Below, one piece after another: positions 10,801 to 21,417 of a stretch of DNA of 64,000 nt. The stretch covers positions 434,001 to 498,000 of the forward strand of contig NW_015961959.1 in the NCBI RefSeq assembly GCF_000497045.1, read 5' to 3'. The DNA comes from Kalmanozyma brasiliensis GHG001. Taxonomy: Eukaryota > Basidiomycota > Ustilaginomycetes > Ustilaginales. A program made the position numbers and the translations under genes. How positions within the stretch are numbered: the stretch's first letter is position 1; every line of letters starts with the position of its first letter. The notes under the pieces were generated by a model. That model did no database searches. It was not told where the DNA came from and saw only the letters and a list, made by a program, of their open reading frames with translations.

Positions 10801-13377
10801 CTGCACAGGAGATTTGAGCGAGCTGACACTGTCATCGGCTTCGCTTCGCTTGCTTGTCCCGCCGTCTGCATCCTCCTCTTCGTCAAACACGTGCGAAGTC
10901 GCGGACAAGACCGCATCAGTCGAGGCGACCAGAGCTTTGGCCTTGCCGATCGGTTCCAGCGGCAAGAAACCTCGCGAGAAGGTGTTGACCGATCGAATGG
11001 ATCCAGGCCGCGATTGTGGTCTGCTGAACGAAGTAACAATCTGCGAGACGGGTCTCGCCAGCGGAGGTCTTGTATGCGATTCTTCGAGCACCGTGAAGCG
11101 GCCCTTGTCCGGTGATGTTGTTGCCGAACCATCTCGTTCCGACTCTTCGTCACGGAACAAGGCTTCACGACCCAGCTTGGACGTCCGCGTGGGCAGACCG
11201 GGTGTTGGCCTGCTAGTGACTGCTTTACCAGGCGAGATCGAGGATGCAGCGGAGTTGGCGTTCGTCGTTGGTGCGCCTCCGTATCCCGAGCTTGGATTGC
11301 GGCGCAGACCGGGCCTGTGAATCTCGCTACCGGCAGGACTGTCAACATTCACACTTGCGCCGGACGCGAGTAGCTTCGCAGAACGTGGCTTGATCGCGGG
11401 CGGAACGTCTTTGAAGACGTCACCATCGAAGCGCTCTCGTGCGATTCGCCTCTGCTGCTTCGGCGAGAGTCCGCCTAGCGCCAGATCCGAGAGCTCGCTG
11501 TTTCGTGGTTCCGACTGGAACCCTGAGCTAACGGGACCGATATACCGTGGCAAGTAGAATGAAGACTGAACCGACGAAGACTTATTCGCTTGCTTGAGGT
11601 CGAGGTAAGGGATGGCGATGTCCGAGATTTGGTTCTCCATAATGCCCATCATTTGCACTTCGTACATCTTGCAACGAGGTACGAAACGGTCGGCACGGAA
11701 AGGCTTGTCCTGCTGCAGATTGTAGAACGAGCAGTCAATCCAGTGCGGCATAGAGTAGAAGTCTTCCTCGTCCTCCACTGGCTTCTTGGAATCGAAGTAC
11801 AGCGGGTCTGGAGGGTTCGCTGCAGCCAAGGTCGCTGCAGTCAGGCGTGACGAGGAGTGACGTGATAGCAGAGGAGGCTGACCGGGTCGGTGCACAGTCA
11901 TCCCTGGCCCTGCACCAGGAGCAGGTCGACGTTGAGTACGGCTGTTACCGGCGTTCTGCTTGAGCTCGCTTGGATCCGGCCAATGAGATTTGAAGTGGAA
12001 CAGGGGCACCGAATGAAGCGGCATCTTGGTGAGGCATACCAAGTCCAAGCCGGTACCGTTCTCGATCATGCGCTCGGTTGTGACACGCAGGAGCTTCTTG
12101 TCGACGTCAAAGTGACCCGTACCTGCCGTGACAAAGACCATGGACAGACCTGTGCGGTTGAGATCCCGGTCGATGTAGTGCTCGTCGAACGGATTCAAGG
12201 CAAGATTGATGGCTTCCAGCAGATTGCCCTCGTACGAGTAGGAGAGACGTCCTGCCATGTGAACGCGATCGCGGATGAGCTCGGCGTGGAGCTCCTCGTG
12301 AGATGCGGCTGGGCCTGAGATGGGCCGACGCAGGAGCAATATGTCGTGCTGGAATCGGAAAAACTCTTCCTTGAGCGTCGTCATGACCGCATCCCAGTTG
12401 CAGTTGGACTCAAGATCGACCACGACCTTGTAATGGTCGATGTAATACCTACCTCGCTGATCCTGACGTATTGGACCCTCGAGCATATGCAGTTCTGTCT
12501 CGTCGTAGTGCACTCGTGCAAACAAAATGACAGTGAGAATGTGGTTGGTTGGTACTGCTCTCCATCGCCTGAGCAGCTCCGGAATGAAGCCCTGGAGTGC
12601 CTTTTCGTAGTAGATCTCTCCATCTTCGTCGAACTCCCACATCTCCCGTGCCAATTGAATGAAGAGGTTGTACTTTGCTGATTCGGATCGGAAGATGGCT
12701 TTGGTTGATGCGGACACATAGCCGCTGGTGACCTTCTTCTCCTTGATAAAGATGCGACCGATGGTAGCCCGAACGCTGCCGGCCAGGGTGACCTTTTGTC
12801 CACAGTAGACGCATGTATCCTCGAGATTCTGGAAGACTCTCCACATTTCCGCACGACCGACATACTGATCTCGGAAGTAGAGCTCGACGTGGTCGATGGT
12901 GTAGTCGTCCTTGGACACTCTCGAGAGAACAGCTTCCGCACGATTGTAGAAGCCATAGTTGTTGGCGATGTTCTTGGATACGCTGATCTGCAGCTGCGGC
13001 TGGCGGGCAACGAAGTCAGCATCGGCCGTCGCCTGTGCAGCACGAAAGACGAAGGTGGCTTTGGTGGAGAACTTGCGCCGTCGATCTTTTGGACCGAAGG
13101 GGATGTTGTTGTGTGGCAGTCTCGAGCCCGCAGGAAGAGTGAGCTGAAGGAGGTCAGATTCTGTGACGCGGGGCAGCGAGTACTCTGGATTGAGCACAAC
13201 TTCGTTTCGGGAGAAATTGGGCGGGTCATGCGTCCACAGTGTGATAGGGCGGTCGTTGATTTGTGGACGCTGATGGCGGGAGGATGACGAGGAGGAATGA
13301 CGACGATCGCTGGCGCTGGCGAAGCGGTCGACACTGAGCGACGTCGCCCTGCTCGAGGGATGTTGCGATGCCATCAT
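7900..13377 (-). CDS. IML1: Iml1/DEPDC5, catalytic subunit of GATOR1/SEACIT
   Basis: This is a single uninterrupted frame of 1,825 codons; ATGs occur at 13377 and 13374. Iml1 is the GAP of the SEACIT (GATOR1) complex with Npr2 and Npr3. It acts on Gtr1-type Rag GTPases at the vacuole to restrain TORC1 when amino acids are low. The N-terminal IML1 domain starts near residue 47 ([20 protein letters not shown]). Central conserved segments include the [17 protein letters not shown] and PHWIDCSFY blocks. A DEP domain lies at about 1350-1430 ([20 protein letters not shown]). Conserved C-terminal-domain sequence follows, with [20 protein letters not shown]. Ser-rich low-complexity linkers at ~640-1000 and ~1455-1540 explain its length over the yeast protein (about 1,580). 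It is divergent from AUR1. Confidence 0.95.
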   Translation of the reverse strand: MMASQHPSSRATSLSVDRFASASDRRHSSSSSSRHQRPQINDRPITLWTHDPPNFSRNEVVLNPEYSLPRVTESDLLQLTLPAGSRLPHNNIPFGPKDRRRKFSTKATFVFRAAQATADADFVARQPQLQISVSKNIANNYGFYNRAEAVLSRVSKDDYTIDHVELYFRDQYVGRAEMWRVFQNLEDTCVYCGQKVTLAGSVRATIGRIFIKEKKVTSGYVSASTKAIFRSESAKYNLFIQLAREMWEFDEDGEIYYEKALQGFIPELLRRWRAVPTNHILTVILFARVHYDETELHMLEGPIRQDQRGRYYIDHYKVVVDLESNCNWDAVMTTLKEEFFRFQHDILLLRRPISGPAASHEELHAELIRDRVHMAGRLSYSYEGNLLEAINLALNPFDEHYIDRDLNRTGLSMVFVTAGTGHFDVDKKLLRVTTERMIENGTGLDLVCLTKMPLHSVPLFHFKSHWPDPSELKQNAGNSRTQRRPAPGAGPGMTVHRPGQPPLLSRHSSSRLTAATLAAANPPDPLYFDSKKPVEDEEDFYSMPHWIDCSFYNLQQDKPFRADRFVPRCKMYEVQMMGIMENQISDIAIPYLDLKQANKSSSVQSSFYLPRYIGPVSSGFQSEPRNSELSDLALGGLSPKQQRRIARERFDGDVFKDVPPAIKPRSAKLLASGASVNVDSPAGSEIHRPGLRRNPSSGYGGAPTTNANSAASSISPGKAVTSRPTPGLPTRTSKLGREALFRDEESERDGSATTSPDKGRFTVLEESHTRPPLARPVSQIVTSFSRPQSRPGSIRSVNTFSRGFLPLEPIGKAKALVASTDAVLSATSHVFDEEEDADGGTSKRSEADDSVSSLKSPVQYKPKGYSWLWKTLTGSTPSQATSSEHVAVSSHEDGGKDFSTPATRSMQEVLSAQLRQQAGGSSKGRSPARRPPLSSAMGRSTSLLSVHEASSPAPIKIPAQQTPRTRQEQEAEEKILRDQDAYEQQLEEEEARQRYAQRAQVEKQTLVNPSNPSKNLKNKTSQLLRWQHLFPRRLNHHAVKWRSMTTPACLPLTTLYLPTESDLAAMWSEHPHTTSISAETASFLLKKSSSTHPALAVLREMAYHRLAQGYQFIVPASKQTRAVSSRKLIDPKHFTLRWPSELLQPGNLATGNPIFLSVTNQIHRISYDRSTSAINVKRYVRNTDYSTDPVDYQCCIWPRHLPGYQTVTARFNYPDSSTYNWTYLDSLIAGYVDEKFVESLRYWRTRFVLVPSEGSPPPMKAPTGEDLDDEEIRLIGTDKLADLFHRARFVRSKEERDQIHVQRFLPTSLDPAMSLQDEDFMKQLAEENAKQRAQSASKKRLHKTLAGRAIDAVAKDMRSGGLVINDRIWHRMLYSDTFTGADMVSWMCSEYADVRAREDAVEWGIKLMEEGLFEHVHKVHGFLDGHYFYRLKSEYAGTRGPKGWFRGTDSQRGSFADKENPIRPLVHSSSTQSGLNSGEGKRLPSSEVTSSSGGERGSNAGAATSSRASAGGHSRSSSVHHPHPPSLTMSSGAAGGNSSKRKKKVQLSRSIVIDVDSGRRSDRAEVAFLHHDIAHNPANGFNFQIHWLSTSARFIEDTVQMWTRTLERYGLRLIEAPIGQIKDVSLHNPFQAPMQIEMALPPPSPEMYSARLPRGTLGELWFEYALLRKFGFVLDQEASTRYPRDVELTYSSRPNEFEYSQFVHRSGVAFVQVLGGLDGFLWLNNRLFNSHAHGSGRQHAKQEGPDADKLRLELTRFCADREELERFYRSTLAQLLQVEREGLVDEYVRGAFQEDEGRRKGKSRQGSSHSNVSDGRSFQGMAHIQ

Positions 13378-14087
13378 GGCAACTTCGGTCCTGCAGCTGG
13401 GACGCTGAGCTGCTTGCCCGACTCGTTCTGATCAGCAGGCAACTCTGTGCTCAGCGGAGGAGGGTGGGACTCGATGAAGGTTCCATGACGAGAATAGGAG
13501 AAGTGATCGATGCGGCTGAGCGAGGCAATTGAGTTCGGAACGGCTGAGTCGGAGGCTCCGTCGAAGCTGACTCCGTGACTGTATGCGAAGAGGCACTTGC
13601 TCGGCGCCCTTCGTCAGCGTTCGGGAAGATTCCGAAAGGGCGTGGGAACAGCTCGCCTTGCTCCGCACTGTCGTCGGTCTGGAGCCGTGTCCGAGCCGAT
13701 TGAGGCGTGGGGTGGGGGTGTGAAAGTAGGAAGGAGAGCTGAAGCTTCTCGTGCGGTCACTCCGCTCGAGTCTCGAACAGTGTGAGTGCAAGGACCCCAG
13801 ACTAGAGTCACACAATCACAAGGGTCGCCTGCAGGTCCCTTCTCGGCAAATTGAGCTCCGCCCGATAGGCGCGCTTCTGTCACTTTTTCGACCCGATCCG
13901 CACACACCACAGCCCGCACAGCGTGAAGTGTGTCTGTCAAGCGAGAAACACACTTTCTTCCTACACGCTCTTCACCATCACACGTTCCCCGGCTGGTCAA
14001 CGTAACGGAGGCGTCGGCGACGACGGAAACAACGACAAGTACCATCAGGCTCAAGGCGACGACAACGCTGCCTTTCATCACTTCACC
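13378..14087. other. Divergent promoter region IML1 / AUR1
   Basis: This 710-bp region separates two divergent start codons. The AUR1 frame stays open upstream to about 13923 but the sequence there is CT/CA-rich leader. I see no other feature. Confidence 0.55.
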
Positions 14088-15575
14088 ATGGCAGTAGCCT
14101 ACTCCGCCGCGGGAGCTTCTTCCGCTACGGGACCACGTCTCGCCTCGGGCGCACCCAACAACCCCAACGGTGCCGTCTTCCAACTACCTCCCAAAGCGCG
14201 TCTCTACCTCCCTGGCTGGCTCCACTACCTCTTATCGCGGATCCTCGCCGCTGCAACCCGTCTCACCTTCTCCACCTCCGTCAGCGAGAACCTCGACCGC
14301 TTCCGAGCATGGTCGCCGTCCATAGGCGAACGCTTCAAGTACGGCTTCCTTCTCTTCATCGCCGTCTTCTCGCTCTTGATCATGGAGTCGCCGGCGTTTC
14401 CCTACAAACTCATAATCCCAGCACTCTACGGTACTACACTCCTGTTCCCGGTGACGTCGCAGTTCTTCCTGCCCGCAGCACCCATCTTCGCGTGGCTCAT
14501 CCTGTTCTACTCGTCCAAGTACATCCCTGCCTCGTTGCGCCCGCACATCTGGGTGTCAGTGCTGCCGACGCTAGAGACCATCTGGTACGGTGCCAACATC
14601 TCCGACATTCTCACACAATTCGGTCACCCGATACTCGACGTCTTGGCATGGATGCCATATGGCGTGATTCACTTCGCAGCGCCCTTCTTCGTAGCCGCGT
14701 TCCTGTTCACCTTTGCCCCACCAGGGACGGTCAAGGTGTTTGGCCAGGCATTTGGATTCATGATGCTGATCGGCGTCATGATTCAAATTGTCTTTCCGTG
14801 CGCACCGCCCTGGTACGAGCTGAGAGAAGGGCTCATACCTGCGAACTACGGGATGAGAGGGAGCTCCGCCGGGTTGGCGAGGATCGATGCTTTGTTCCAC
14901 GGGCACGGCTACACTTTAACCTTCAGTTCCGCTCCTGTGGTCTTTGGAGCATTCCCCTCGCTGCACGCAGGCAATGCGACCATGAAGGCCCTTTTCTGCA
15001 GTTACTTCTTTCCTCTCGCTGTCAAGGTGGGGCGCTTGAGGATCGACACGAGGATATTCTATTGGACTTACTGCTTTTGGCTGTACTGGTGCACAATGTA
15101 TCTGATGCACCACTACCTGATCGATCTGGTGGCCGGAGCATGCCTGGCGACGGTCTGCTTCTACTTCTTCCTCACCGACGAACTCCGCGAGGCCATGGAA
15201 CAGCAATACCCTTACCGCAACTCTGCACCCGCCCCACCCAGCGCAGCGCCACCGAGCAACAGACCGGACCAAGGTTTCGCCTCGACAGCTGCCGCAGGAC
15301 AAGGTTCCATCGCATTGGACACATTACGCAGCAACGGTGGCGCGCCGTACGTCTCTGGACAGGGCGGCGCCAATGGCGATGAAGAGTCACAGAAGGGCAA
15401 GCCCGAGGTCATCTTCTCGATCGACGACTCGGCCACTGACAACGGTGATATTGCAGGCTCAACAGCAGACGAAGACAAGAGGAGGAAGGACGCTGCCGCT
15501 CTGCTGGCCAGGACCAAGTCACCGCTGCAGAGGGTCAGGTCTCCCGCTGTGGAGAGGATGCGCGAAGACGCTTGA
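14088..15575 (+). CDS. AUR1: Inositol phosphorylceramide synthase catalytic subunit (Aur1)
   Basis: The start at 14088 lies in CTTCACCATGGC and gives 495 residues; the same frame is open upstream but non-conserved. Aur1 moves phosphoinositol from phosphatidylinositol to ceramide in the Golgi, an essential fungal sphingolipid step and the target of aureobasidin A. Hydrophobic helices run from about residue 85 (LLFIAVFSLLIM) to 385. The PAP2-like catalytic motifs are visible: GAFPSLHAGN at about 287-296, containing the first catalytic His, and MHHYLIDLVAG near 340-350, with the His-Asp pair. A stretch WMPYGVIHFAAPFFVAAFLF is typical of Aur1. Residues ~385-495 form a polar cytosolic tail. No introns are needed. 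It converges on the HAM1-like gene. Confidence 0.95.
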   Translation: MAVAYSAAGASSATGPRLASGAPNNPNGAVFQLPPKARLYLPGWLHYLLSRILAAATRLTFSTSVSENLDRFRAWSPSIGERFKYGFLLFIAVFSLLIMESPAFPYKLIIPALYGTTLLFPVTSQFFLPAAPIFAWLILFYSSKYIPASLRPHIWVSVLPTLETIWYGANISDILTQFGHPILDVLAWMPYGVIHFAAPFFVAAFLFTFAPPGTVKVFGQAFGFMMLIGVMIQIVFPCAPPWYELREGLIPANYGMRGSSAGLARIDALFHGHGYTLTFSSAPVVFGAFPSLHAGNATMKALFCSYFFPLAVKVGRLRIDTRIFYWTYCFWLYWCTMYLMHHYLIDLVAGACLATVCFYFFLTDELREAMEQQYPYRNSAPAPPSAAPPSNRPDQGFASTAAAGQGSIALDTLRSNGGAPYVSGQGGANGDEESQKGKPEVIFSIDDSATDNGDIAGSTADEDKRRKDAAALLARTKSPLQRVRSPAVERMREDA

Positions 15576-16203
15576 TGACACGGAAGGTGACGGAGCGACT
15601 TCTAGCACAGCCTGTACTCTAGACATCTCACTCACGCAAACAATACGTTGGCTTTGGACACACATGCGCACGCACAACGCGAGTGGATGGGTCGGCTCAA
15701 GCCCGAAAGCGTTGTTGCGGGAGCGCTGTTATTTGAACGGTCCGGGTCAGTCGCACGTCGAACGTCTTTGCTGCACCAGCGAAATTCATTTGGCAGGTGA
15801 GGCTTCCGATCTCGCTTCGGTGTTGGCTCACTGGGAGAAACCGCTTTGAGTGGGTCACGGTCTGCAACTGGCCTCTGCTGGTTGGGCCACCGTGCTCGTC
15901 TGTCAACCTGTGTGAAGACGCTGAGCGTTCCCAGAAGCTTGACGTTGCACCGGCGCCCCGGACCCTCCTTGTCGCCCTCGCTGCCCCTCGCTCACCACCC
16001 TCATCCACTGCTCGCAACCCTTGCCTCTCGCTTGCCGTCACGCTCACCAACACTCCCGGAGCAAGGCGAAATATCTCCTCCTCCTCATTTTCCCTCACAA
16101 CGATCGCCACCCGACGCCCCTCGTTCACTCAAACGCAGACAAGATTGACAGTCAAAAGAATCATTAACCAGCGCTACCTACAGTGCAATACAAACATGTG
16201 CAA
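15576..16203. other. Intergenic, tail-to-tail (AUR1 / HAM1-like)
   Basis: These 628 bp lie between two stop codons and should carry both 3'UTRs. A CT-rich strand is present at about 15950-16100. Nothing else was recognised. Confidence 0.5.
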
Positions 16204-18954
16204 TCAAAGATCAACATCGTCGGAGCTACCCCAGTCAAACGCAGACGAGCGCCAACCGCTCTCGCGCTTCTCCTTCCTCTCCTGCTTCTTCGACTCTTTG
16301 CTGAGCTTGTCGGCCTCGGACTTGAGTTTTCCGCCCTTACCCTTGGCTTCGCCCTCCAAGCCCTTGACGCCCTTGCGCACCTCGTCGACCGCCTCGCTAG
16401 CACCCTCGCGCAGCTCCTGCGCCCCCTGCTTGACCTGCCTCACCCCCTGACGCACCGAGTCCTCAATGTACTTGTACTCCTCCAGCTTCTCCTTGGCGTA
16501 ACGGAGGGGACCACCCTTGCCAGGGAGGAGTTGCTTGGAGTAGGAAGCGCCAATGGCGAGCTTGAACTCGTTGTGCGGACCTTGGACGCGGAAGCCCTCG
16601 GCGAGACCCACTTCGGTCCGGGGCTGCTTCGACTTGCTTCCGTAGGGCTCGAAGGCATCCGTCTCGGGAGCAAAGATCGCTTTGAGGTAAGCCTTCGGCG
16701 ACACACCCTGACCCTGCTGCACCGCCGTCTTGCTGTAGCTGTTGATGACCTTGGCCCTCTGTTGAGCAGCCCACAGGCTACGATCCTGGTTCTGCAACCA
16801 CGACTTGATCTGCTCCTCCAGCAGCTGCTGGAACACCCTCTTGAGCACCGGACGCACAAACGGCATGAGGAAAAAGTTGAGGAACCAGTGCTTGGTCTTC
16901 CTCACTTTCACCTTGAAGCTCGACATGTCGACACTAACACGGTTGACCTTGTAGAAGCTCTCCTGGTCGTCCTCATCCGCGTTCTCGAGCTTGACCACGA
17001 AGCTGGTGCCGTTGTGGCCGCCGAGGTCGAGGTCGAGGAAGCCGTAGTCCTCCCAGCCCACCCAGCCGGTCTTCTTGTTGATGTAGTACGCCACGTCGGC
17101 CGCCTTGACGCGCAGCCCTTCGATCTCGAGGTAGAGATAAGCGTCAAAGTTGCTGCCGAACGACGAGCGACGTTGGTCGAGCGTGAGGTCGTTGCGGTTG
17201 ACGACGCGGATGCGATCCGGCACAAACGACGCCGTCGAAGCGGTCAACGAGAGGTCGTCGATCACCACATCCGCCTCGCGCGAGACAAACTCGATACGAG
17301 GGAACGGGATCGATTGAATCTCGTTGATGATGCGCGGCACAAAGACCTCGACCGTGTCGCGCACCAGACCACCCGCTTGGCTGCGCAGATCGTTGAACAG
17401 GTTGATCAACCCCTGACCGGGCCCGCTGCCAAAAATGCGGTCAAAGTCGAAAAAGTTGAGATCCGACCCGAGCTTTTCGATTCGCTGGCCGAGCTCGCGC
17501 AGCTCGGGATCTTCTTCGAGCCCTTCGACAAAGGTGGCGATCTCGTCGAGCGTCTGGTCAAAGTCGCCGCGCAGCTTGGAGAGCTGCTTGTTGGCCTCCT
17601 TGCCCGTAGCATTGAAGAGCTTCTGGGCTCGGTCGTACAGATCGGACGCCATGCGATTGGAGCGGTTGGTCTGGATGAAACCATCCTCGTTGAGAGCACG
17701 GTTGATAAAGTCCTTGACATCCTCGACAAAGTCGCGCAGCTCCTTGCTCTCCTTGGAAGCTTCGTTGTCGTAGATCTGCTTGGCGTGCTCGAGGAGACCC
17801 GTGACCGACTTTTCGACCGGCTCGAGCGATCGACCGGCAAAGGTCTCGAGGATGTCCTTGAGCTGGTGGAACGCCTCGCGCATGTTCTCGTTGGCCTCGG
17901 CTTCGGGCGTGTCAATATCAATATCGGTCTGCTCCTTGGCCTTCTCGGCGACATCCTGGACAATGTCGGTCCACTTGTTGGCAATGGCGTACAGACCGTT
18001 GAGGGCGTCCTTGAATTCGGGGTCGCGCTCGACGGCGTCGACAATTTGCTTGACACGCTCCAGGAACTCGTCCTTGACGTCGTCGGGGGTCTTTTCGTCG
18101 AGGTAGCCGATGGCCTGCTTGGCCGAGTCCTGGAGGTTGTCCTGGGCCTGCTTGGCGCCACGCTTGGCCGACTCTTTGGCGTTCTCGAGGTCCTTCTTGC
18201 TAGGAGCGCGGATGTCGACAGCGTCGCCTCGCTTCTTGCGCTCCTCTTCGCTAGGGCGAAGCTTGCCCTCGGCACCGCCGGCCTTCTGCGCTGCCGTGGC
18301 AGCAGCATCGGCGGTCAGATCACGGAGGAGGAACTGGATATCGGCGAGAAGATCGCGGAAGGCCTTGGAGGTGATCAAAAGCTGAGCCATCTGCTTCACC
18401 TCTCCGAGCGCCTTGTTGGCGTCCTTCTTGGCCTCGTCCAGCAGGCGACCGTCGGCGCCGACCGAAGAGGCAGAGGGAAGACTGGCCGAGATGCCACCTT
18501 CGTCGGTCACATTGATGGAAGCCTGGGACGTCTGGTAGATGAATTTCTGGATCTTGTCGTCGCCGTTCTTGCTCTCGCCGATGCGCTCGATGCAGGCGAG
18601 GATGCCCTTGATGTCTTGAAGCACCTTGGCACCTTGCTGGCTGAGCTTGGTGGAGCCAGCGACGTTGCGTTCATCGAGGACGGGGCTGGACATGACGGCC
18701 TCGATGAACTGGTTGATCTGCTTCTGCGAGGGCAGCTTGCCGGCCTTGATGGCGCCGACCATCTGGGCGATGTGGGCGAGCGTCTGACGAGAAGGAGCGA
18801 TCTGACGAGCGGAACCCTCGATGTCATCCGGGTTGACGCCATAGTGGCGGGCGGTGGCCTTGGCATCGCGAGCGGCATTGCTGCTGTACTGCTCGACGCG
18901 CTGACGCGCCTGCTGGGCGTTGGTAGGAAGGAGGGGCTCACGTTCGGACGACAT
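16204..18954 (-). CDS. HAM1-like protein (BPI/lipid-binding fold)
   Basis: The first in-frame ATG is at 18954 and gives 916 residues: MSSEREPLLPTN. The long N-terminal half is helical, Lys/Glu/Asp-rich, with many amphipathic repeats such as AKESAKRGAKQAQDNLQDSA, as in the HAM1 N-terminal domain. From about residue 550 (IPFPRIEFVSREADVVIDDL) it turns into beta-rich sequence matching the HAM1 C-terminal domain related to BPI/tubular lipid-binding proteins, up to GFRVQGPHNEFKLAIGASYS. The last ~90 residues are a charged helix and a Trp/Asp tail. In Neurospora and Cryptococcus, related proteins affect hyphal fusion or mating. A role in lipid binding is inferred from the fold. The opposite strand is also open over the whole gene but is not a protein I recognise. 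Confidence 0.85.
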   Translation of the reverse strand: MSSEREPLLPTNAQQARQRVEQYSSNAARDAKATARHYGVNPDDIEGSARQIAPSRQTLAHIAQMVGAIKAGKLPSQKQINQFIEAVMSSPVLDERNVAGSTKLSQQGAKVLQDIKGILACIERIGESKNGDDKIQKFIYQTSQASINVTDEGGISASLPSASSVGADGRLLDEAKKDANKALGEVKQMAQLLITSKAFRDLLADIQFLLRDLTADAAATAAQKAGGAEGKLRPSEEERKKRGDAVDIRAPSKKDLENAKESAKRGAKQAQDNLQDSAKQAIGYLDEKTPDDVKDEFLERVKQIVDAVERDPEFKDALNGLYAIANKWTDIVQDVAEKAKEQTDIDIDTPEAEANENMREAFHQLKDILETFAGRSLEPVEKSVTGLLEHAKQIYDNEASKESKELRDFVEDVKDFINRALNEDGFIQTNRSNRMASDLYDRAQKLFNATGKEANKQLSKLRGDFDQTLDEIATFVEGLEEDPELRELGQRIEKLGSDLNFFDFDRIFGSGPGQGLINLFNDLRSQAGGLVRDTVEVFVPRIINEIQSIPFPRIEFVSREADVVIDDLSLTASTASFVPDRIRVVNRNDLTLDQRRSSFGSNFDAYLYLEIEGLRVKAADVAYYINKKTGWVGWEDYGFLDLDLGGHNGTSFVVKLENADEDDQESFYKVNRVSVDMSSFKVKVRKTKHWFLNFFLMPFVRPVLKRVFQQLLEEQIKSWLQNQDRSLWAAQQRAKVINSYSKTAVQQGQGVSPKAYLKAIFAPETDAFEPYGSKSKQPRTEVGLAEGFRVQGPHNEFKLAIGASYSKQLLPGKGGPLRYAKEKLEEYKYIEDSVRQGVRQVKQGAQELREGASEAVDEVRKGVKGLEGEAKGKGGKLKSEADKLSKESKKQERKEKRESGWRSSAFDWGSSDDVDL

Positions 18955-20476
18955 GATCAAAAGGAGTGACGCAGATGTGATGTGAGGTGGTTAGGATGAT
19001 GTGGTAGGCTCTCGTTGACGGGGCTCGCAAGATGTGTAAGGGGCAAGCTCGAAAAGGAGCAAGCGAGCGAGCGTTACGGTGAGGCCGACGGATGGATGAA
19101 GTGACAAAGAGAGAGCAGGTGAGAAGACTTGTTGGTTTTTGAGGACAGCGACGGGGAGGGCTTAAGTAGTCTCGAGGGCGGGCTCAGTCTGGAGCGACGA
19201 GGATGATGGCCGGCTGCATTGGGCACAGTCTCTATTCAGCCTCAAGGGTCGCAGTGGAGTCGACCCTGGGGGTGGGTGAGCTGTCAGTGGCAGCAGCCGA
19301 GTGGTGAACCTCTGTGGAAAAGCATGACTGTTCAGGCTCAGTTGGAGAGGGCATCGAGCGAGTGACGCTGAGGCTGCTCTTGCTTTGACTCTAGCTCAAC
19401 ACTCTGAGCGTGGCACCTCAGCTGAGTTCGGCAAAGGAGCGATGGTCAAGGGTCTGGTGTGGGGGACAGGCCGAGACTCGCCTGGAGCTGGAGCTGCAAA
19501 GGGTGAGTCAAGGGTCGTCATCGCAGCACGGACTCGAATCAATCTCAGGGTTCTGGCCCTCAGAGACACGTTCGCGTTCATATTTTTGGCTCCTCGCATG
19601 CAGGGCTGACAGCCAACCCACTCTTTTGTGCAGGCAGGAACAATGAAATCTATTTTCGGCATCATCCTCACCTTACTGTCCCGCTCGACTGGCTTCTCTA
19701 CAGTATTCTGTTCGCGGCTCAGTCTATATTTTCTTCCCACAGATACAGCTGCAAGTTGAGCTTCACGCTACCAGACTTTGCTGCAGACAAAGGCAGAGCA
19801 GAGACGTCAAGCAGTTGCAAAGTCTCGTCAAGGTTGAGCTAGAGCATGACATGTGGAGGCAAAAGCGTGTCAAATGGACTCGAGAAAGGAGCAACCAACA
19901 CAGAGTACGCGATGACGACGTTCTGCCGCTGCGGTGCCAAGAGAGCCAGGGCACGTCCATCTCGATCAGTGCGACCCTTTCCCAGTTCTCCGGTCCACAT
20001 CGCAACCGAAACACCACTCTTCAACCCCGCTCCTTTTGCTTCAATCCTAGACCCTGTCGACTCGAGAGATCCGGTCCAGACGGCAGTAGGGGGTCTGGAC
20101 AAAGCCGGATGTGTGCGAGGTCACGCGAGCTGGGCTACTTCTCGCACAATTCAGAGCGCCATGGACATACTGTTGCTCGGATGCATCATCTCGCACACAG
20201 CCACATCGCTCGGGAAAGCACGTTTGTGGCGCTCGATGCTTGTCAGTAGCCTACAATCGGGGCGGCTGGTTGAGCCTCTCGGTGGATCACAAGCTTCGGG
20301 AAGCATGCGGATGAGTGAGCAACGATCCCGTTGGCGAGCGATTTTCCCAATCATGTTACGTTTCACAAGCTTACAGTTTCGGAAATTTCGGTCGGTTCTC
20401 GGCGCTGTCAAACGGACAAGTGAGTGGACCCTGACGTTCCTGCTTTCTTCTTCTCTCCCTCCGCTCATCGTCCAGG
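18955..20476. other. Divergent intergenic region (HAM1-like / NAA30)
   Basis: These 1.52 kb lie between two divergent start codons. Several overlapping open frames of 70-215 codons exist on both strands at 19385-20493, but they lack domain-like composition and overlap one another. I treat the stretch as promoters plus 5'UTRs. No RNA gene or repeat was seen. Confidence 0.5.
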
Positions 20477-21239
20477 ATGTCCGCCCTCGGTAGCGGCGAC
20501 AGTGCCGACAACATCGCATCATCGTCTCAAGGCAACAATGCAAACTCCGACGAGATCACCTTCGAGCCTTACACAGGCGAACATCAGATGCCGTCCATCA
20601 TCCAGCTCATCGAAAAGGAGCTGTCGGAACCATACATCGTCTACACCTACCGCTACTTTGTCAATCAATGGCCTTCGCTGTGCTTCCTCGCCTTTGCGGG
20701 AAGAGAAGCGATCGGAGTCATCGTATGCAAACTCGATCGGCATCTCAAGGGCTCGAGGCTGATGCGTGGGTACATCGCCATGATCTCAGTCAAGTACGAG
20801 TACCGGGGGAAAGGACTGGGCAAGAGGCTTGTAAGGAGGGCAGTGGACGAGATGGTCAGCAAGGGCGCACAGGAGGTCGTGCTCGAGACCGAGGCGGATA
20901 ACCAAGGTGCACTGGCGCTGTATGAACGACTGGGCTTCATCAGGGAGAAGCGGTTGCACCGCTTCTACTTGAACGGTAAGTACGACGAGTTCGTAGCAGT
21001 GACAGAGAAAGAGAGTATGCTGACACTCGTATGACACACTTCGGCTTACAGGCAAGGACTCGTTCAGATTGATACTGCCAATACCGGAGAAGATGCAGCA
21101 GCCGATATCGCCCGAACTCGAGATGCCTCCACCCACAGGTCTCGTTCAACCACCATACCCGTCGTCATCATCGGAAGAGCCCCTCGCATTCGCTCCCTCC
21201 GCCTCGTACTCAGCATATACCCACGACCACATCCTTTGA
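20477..21239 (+). CDS. NAA30: N-alpha-acetyltransferase Naa30 (Mak3), NatC catalytic subunit; one intron
   Basis: The exons are 20477-20975 and 21052-21239, for 228 residues. The 76-nt intron has GTAAGT and TTACAG borders and restores the family sequence YLNG-KDSFRLIL. Naa30 with Naa35 and Naa38 forms NatC, which co-translationally acetylates N-termini such as Met-Leu and Met-Ile. The GNAT fold is clear: a substrate loop SEPYIVYTYRYFVNQWPSL, the acetyl-CoA motif YRGKGLGKRLV at about 113-123, VVLETEADNQGALALYERLG at about 136-155, and FYLNG. The ~30-residue N-terminus and the Pro/Ser-rich C-tail after the intron are poorly conserved. Without splicing, translation would stop after 185 residues. 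The gene converges on a hypothetical gene 178 bp away. Confidence 0.93.
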
Positions 21240-21417
21240 TACCACTCATGATCAATTCAGACACTTTTGCATCTCAACATTTTACCCAGTTGCTTGCCGT
21301 CGTTCAGTTCTCGTACACCGCAGTGTAGACCACCTTTGGCCCCGGCGCAGATTCCTCGGCACCCGTCCGCTTCCCACATCACTCCTTCTTCCGCAGGCCA
21401 GCCTCCCTCCAGGCAGG

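Noticed and set aside
13923..14087. In-frame upstream extension of AUR1 from 13923.
   Set aside because: It has no conserved residues, and the start at 14088 lies in a much better context and matches the expected Aur1 N-terminus.
16183..18969. A 928-codon plus-strand open frame opposite the HAM1-like gene; similar long antisense frames opposite GUT2 (27281-28804), VMA2 (30231-31670), SEC23 (37014-38807) and CIT1 (49934-51112).
   Set aside because: Each mirrors a strongly conserved gene in the codon-aligned antisense register. Strong codon bias against TTA, CTA and TCA in the sense strand removes antisense stops. The antisense proteins are repetitive Leu/Val/Asp/Glu sequences without a family.
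19846..20493. A 215-codon plus-strand frame before NAA30.
   Set aside because: Its composition is random, with overlapping frames on both strands and no domain or orthologue-like segment. It ends inside the NAA30 start region.
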